Shown here: piece by piece, positions 59,984-64,000 of the stretch
Layout of the letters: the number at the start of each line of letters is the position of its first letter
How positions within the stretch are numbered: position 1 is the first letter of the stretch
Assembly (NCBI RefSeq): GCF_036014015.1
Contig: NZ_CP107905.1
Location: forward strand, 5,952,001-6,016,000
Length of the DNA stretch: 64,000 nt
DNA from: Streptomyces sp. NBC_00457
GTDB taxonomy: Bacteria > Actinomycetota > Actinomycetes > Streptomycetales > Streptomycetaceae
Direction of reading: 5' to 3'
Notes under the pieces: generated by a model
Told to the model about the DNA's origin: nothing
Database searches by the model: none
The model's input: only the letters and a program-made list of their open reading frames with translations
Program-made: the position numbers and the translations under genes

Positions 59984-61267
59984 ATGGCTGCGCAGACAGT
60001 TGCAAGCACCACCCCCGCCGTCGACCTCGGCCCCGCCGCGGCGCTCTCGTGCCGCGAATGCGGTCACCGAGTACCCCTCGGCCCGGTCTTCGCCTGCGAG
60101 GAGTGTTTCGGCCCGCTCGAGATCGCCTACGACTTCTCGGCCTACGACGCCGAAGAGCTCCGCAAGCAGATCGAGGCGGGACCCGCGAACATCTGGCGGT
60201 ACGCACCGCTGCTGCCCGTCCCCGCGGACGTGGCCGACAAGCCCAACATCAACCCGGGCTGGACCAAGCTCGTCAAGGCCGACAACCTCGCGCGCGAGCT
60301 GGGTGTCGACGCCGGCAAGCTCTTCATCAAGGACGACTCCGGCAACCCGACGCACTCCTTCAAGGACCGCGTCGTCGCCCAGGCCATCGAGGCCGCGCGT
60401 GCGTTCAACTTCACCACCCTGTCCTGCTCCTCCACGGGCAACCTGGCCGGTGCGGTGGGCGCCGCGGCGGCCCGCGCCGGCTTCCGCTCCTGCGTGTTCA
60501 TCCCGCACGACCTGGAGCAGGGCAAGGTCGTCATGGCCGCGGTCTACGGCGGTGAGCTCGTCGGCATCGAGGGCAACTACGACGACGTGAACCGCTTCTG
60601 CTCCGAACTGATCGGCGACCCGGCCGGCGAGGGCTGGGGCTTCGTCAACGTCAACCTGCGGCCGTACTACGCGGAAGGGTCCAAGACCCTGGCGTACGAG
60701 ATCTGCGAGCAGCTCGGCTGGCAGCTGCCCGACCAGCTCGTCGTCCCCATCGCCTCCGGCTCGCAGCTCACGAAGATCGACAAGGGTCTGCAGGAGCTGA
60801 TCAAGCTCGGGCTCGTCGAGGACAAGCCGTACAAGATCTTCGGCGCGCAGGCCGAGGGCTGCTCGCCGGTGTCCGTCGCCTTCAAGGGCGGGCACGACGT
60901 CGTACGGCCGCAGAAGCCGAACACGATCGCCAAGTCGCTGGCGATCGGTAACCCGGCGGACGGTCCCTATGTCCTGGACATCGCTCGCCGTACCGGCGGT
61001 GCGGTGGAGGACGTGACGGACGAGCAGGTCGTCGATGCGATCAAGTTGCTGGCGCGGACGGAAGGCATCTTCGCGGAGACCGCCGGTGGCGTGACGGTGG
61101 GCGTCGCGAAGAAGCTCATCGAGGACGGTGTCCTCGACCCGACCCTCACCACTGTGGTCCTCAACACCGGTGATGGTCTCAAGACGCTGGACGCGGTGGC
61201 CGGTACGGGGCTGACTGCGACCATTCGTCCCAACCTGGAGTCGTTCCGGGACGCTGGTCTCGGCTGA
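59984..61267 (+). CDS. thrC: Threonine synthase
   Basis: A 427-residue PLP enzyme that converts O-phosphohomoserine to threonine. An N-terminal zinc-ribbon-like part with CRECGHRV and CEECFG precedes the PLP lysine in THSFKDRVVAQA. SCSSTGNLAGAVGAAAA is the phosphate-binding region. ATG at 59984 lies 17-20 bp after the riboswitch-covered purine tract and 11 bp after aaggg. Homoserine is shared with methionine/SAM synthesis, so SAM control makes sense. Confidence 0.95.
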   Translation: MAAQTVASTTPAVDLGPAAALSCRECGHRVPLGPVFACEECFGPLEIAYDFSAYDAEELRKQIEAGPANIWRYAPLLPVPADVADKPNINPGWTKLVKADNLARELGVDAGKLFIKDDSGNPTHSFKDRVVAQAIEAARAFNFTTLSCSSTGNLAGAVGAAAARAGFRSCVFIPHDLEQGKVVMAAVYGGELVGIEGNYDDVNRFCSELIGDPAGEGWGFVNVNLRPYYAEGSKTLAYEICEQLGWQLPDQLVVPIASGSQLTKIDKGLQELIKLGLVEDKPYKIFGAQAEGCSPVSVAFKGGHDVVRPQKPNTIAKSLAIGNPADGPYVLDIARRTGGAVEDVTDEQVVDAIKLLARTEGIFAETAGGVTVGVAKKLIEDGVLDPTLTTVVLNTGDGLKTLDAVAGTGLTATIRPNLESFRDAGLG

Positions 61268-61273
61268 GCTGTT

Positions 61274-61331
61274 GTTCGTCTGCGGGCCGGTGGGGGCTGG
61301 TCGCGCAGTTCCCCGCGCCCCTGAAGGGGCG
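61274..61331 (-). repeat. Dispersed repeat, copy 5
   Basis: Same as copy 4 with tgcgggccgg and cccctgaaggggcg ends. Between thrC and the cysO-like gene. Confidence 0.9.
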
Positions 61332-61355
61332 CTGTACTGACCGGAGGTCCAAGTC

Positions 61356-61631
61356 ATGAGCGTTAGCGTCCGCATCCCTACCATCCTGCGCACCTACACC
61401 GGCGGTGCGGCCGAGGTCTCCGCCGAAGGCAGCACCCTCGCCGACGTCATCTCCGACCTGGAGAAGAACCACACCGGCATCGCCGCCCGCATCCTCGACG
61501 ACCAGGGGAAGCTGCGGCGGTTCGTCAACGTGTACGTCAATGACGACGACGTCCGGTTCGAGCAGGGGCTGGAGACGGCGACGCCGGACGGGGCCGGTGT
61601 CTCGATCATTCCGGCGGTCGCGGGCGGCTGA
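61356..61631 (+). CDS. cysO: CysO-like MoaD/ThiS-family sulfur carrier protein
   Basis: A 91-residue ubiquitin-fold protein ending in GG, the tail that is adenylated and thiocarboxylated. SVRIPTILRTYTGG, TLADVISDLEKNHTGI, RRFVNVYVNDDDVRF and SIIPAVAGG match M. tuberculosis CysO closely (from memory), which donates sulfur for cysteine synthesis. The matching cysM and mec genes are not in the window. ATG follows gaccggaggtcc. Terminator follows. Confidence 0.9.
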   Translation: MSVSVRIPTILRTYTGGAAEVSAEGSTLADVISDLEKNHTGIAARILDDQGKLRRFVNVYVNDDDVRFEQGLETATPDGAGVSIIPAVAGG

Positions 61632-61648
61632 ATCACGCATTGTTCATC

Positions 61649-61687
61649 GAATGGCCCCCTCCGTGAGAGAAGCGGAGGGGGCCATTC
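61649..61687 (+). terminator. Terminator after the cysO-like gene
   Basis: A 15-bp stem gaatggccccctccg/cggagggggccattc with a 9-base loop, 17 bp after the stop. Confidence 0.88.
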
Positions 61688-62039
61688 TCTATGGTTGAGC
61701 ACGGTACAGTTGGGGAACCTGCTCGGGCTTTCATGCCGCGCGCATATGAGTTCCGCCCGCACGGCCGACAAGAAGTAGCCAAAGTACGCGGGCCTTTTGC
61801 GTCATTCGCTCCCTTTATTGGGTCCGACTTGCCCTGGATTTACACAAATTCTCCCCATTTCGCCGACCGGTCGCGCCCGGATTTCTCGTCCGATTGACCT
61901 GTTGCAGACGGCAGTTGGACAGATACATTCAGCCGCGGTCGACGCGTTCCGGCGCACGCCCCCAACCGTGGGGGGTGAGGTCTGACCCGGATCCGCGAAG
62001 TGTGGATCTGTGCAAGGGCCAGTAATAGGGGAGTTAGGC
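61688..62039 (+). promoter_or_regulatory. Cold-shock gene leader and promoter region
   Basis: 352 bp without a convincing gene; a frame at 61691-61897 is weak. It is AT-richer than its surroundings. Candidate promoter ttgcag (61902-61907), 16 bp, tacatt (61924-61929), giving an untranslated leader near 105 bases. Long leaders are common in cold-shock genes. Confidence 0.5.
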
Positions 62040-62246
62040 ATGGCTCAGGGCACCGTCAAGTGGTTCAACGCGGAGAAGGGGTACGGCTTCATCGCGGTCG
62101 ACGGTGGTGCGGATGTATTCGTCCACTACAGCGCGATTCAGATGGACGGCTACCGCACCCTGGAAGAAGGTCAGCGAGTCGATTTCGAGATCTCGCAGGG
62201 CCAGAAGGGGCCGCAGGCGGACATGGTCCGTCTCGCGACCAGCTGA
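62040..62246 (+). CDS. csp: Cold-shock-type RNA chaperone
   Basis: A 68-residue cold-shock-domain protein (CspA family). [15 protein letters not shown] and DVFVHYSAI are RNP1 and RNP2. It binds single-stranded RNA and DNA. ATG at 62040 follows taggggagttagg; an upstream GTG at 62010 is not needed. Adjacent to groEL but with its own terminator. Confidence 0.95.
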   Translation: MAQGTVKWFNAEKGYGFIAVDGGADVFVHYSAIQMDGYRTLEEGQRVDFEISQGQKGPQADMVRLATS

Positions 62247-62289
62247 AGCACGCGCCGACTGACTGCAGCGACGTTCTTTGGTTCAACTT

Positions 62290-62335
62290 CGGAGGGCTCG
62301 TTTCCCATGGGGAGTCATGGGTTGCGAGCCCTCCG
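62290..62335 (+). terminator. Terminator after the cold-shock gene
   Basis: Outer 11-bp stem cggagggctcg/cgagccctccg with an inner cccatg/catggg stem. Confidence 0.85.
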
Positions 62336-62391
62336 GCATGTCCGGAGCAGGTCCCGGACCCCTTGTCCCGCCTGAGGATCACTGAGGAGCG

Positions 62392-62418
62392 CTTGCACTC
62401 GGCATGGGCGAGTGCTAA
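62392..62418 (+). promoter_or_regulatory. CIRCE element 1 (HrcA operator)
   Basis: cttgcactc-N9-gagtgctaa. The right arm is perfect for TTAGCACTC-N9-GAGTGCTAA; the left matches 7 of 9. Confidence 0.9.
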
Positions 62419-62427
62419 TCATTGGCG

Positions 62428-64000
<1,573 letters not shown>

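Noticed and set aside
61691..61897. Small frame upstream of the cold-shock gene
   Set aside because: Possible leader peptide but no conserved pattern, and the region looks like an untranslated leader.

Overview
The window is chromosomal DNA of a Streptomyces. The sequence is GC-rich, with GTG/TTG starts, and carries Streptomyces markers: MsiK, CdgB, a CarD/CdnL homologue, a DasR-type nagKA locus, Ku with a lysine-rich tail, and GpgS. The order phoR-phoP / lipoprotein / carD-ispD-ispF-cysS-rlmB-DoxX / nucleotidyltransferase / msiK on the left, and terD / cdgB / nagKA / ots / gpgS / thrC / cysO / cold-shock gene / groEL on the right, matches what I remember of the S. coelicolor SCO4229-SCO4296 interval. 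That match comes from memory, not from a search.

Layout. 1-11.6 kb is housekeeping core: phosphate two-component system, a CarD-type RNA polymerase regulator, non-mevalonate isoprenoid enzymes, CysRS, RlmB, a DoxX membrane protein and the shared sugar-ABC ATPase MsiK. 11.6-28 kb is accessory. It holds an ArsR/P1B-4 metal-efflux pair with a visible operator, a four-gene operon of two WS/DGAT-type acyltransferases plus a ketosynthase and an ACP, a cluster of nine small secreted proteins in four paralogous families (18.4-23.7 kb), and a methyltransferase/SDR/methyltransferase/AraC group. 28-45.4 kb is mixed: a frameshifted gene, tRNA-Thr(UGU), an APH/GNAT/FAD-oxidase group, a 1,083-residue secreted multidomain protein, oxidoreductases, Ku, an M1 peptidase lipoprotein and several acetyltransferases. 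45.4-64 kb returns to core: terD, an ArfB-like hydrolase, an ECF sigma factor, cdgB, nagKA with DasR-type sites, trehalose synthesis genes, gpgS, a SAM-I riboswitch and thrC, a cysO-like carrier, a cold-shock gene and groEL with two CIRCE elements.

How it fits together. Carbon and amino-sugar control is visible as candidate DasR sites before nagKA, before the divergent sugar-binding lipoprotein, and before msiK. Development is represented by cdgB with a candidate BldD box. The best candidates for an undescribed system are the small secreted protein cluster and the WS/DGAT-KS-ACP-WS/DGAT operon next to it. A 50-60 bp dispersed repeat occurs five times, and one copy is translated as the N-terminus of NagA.
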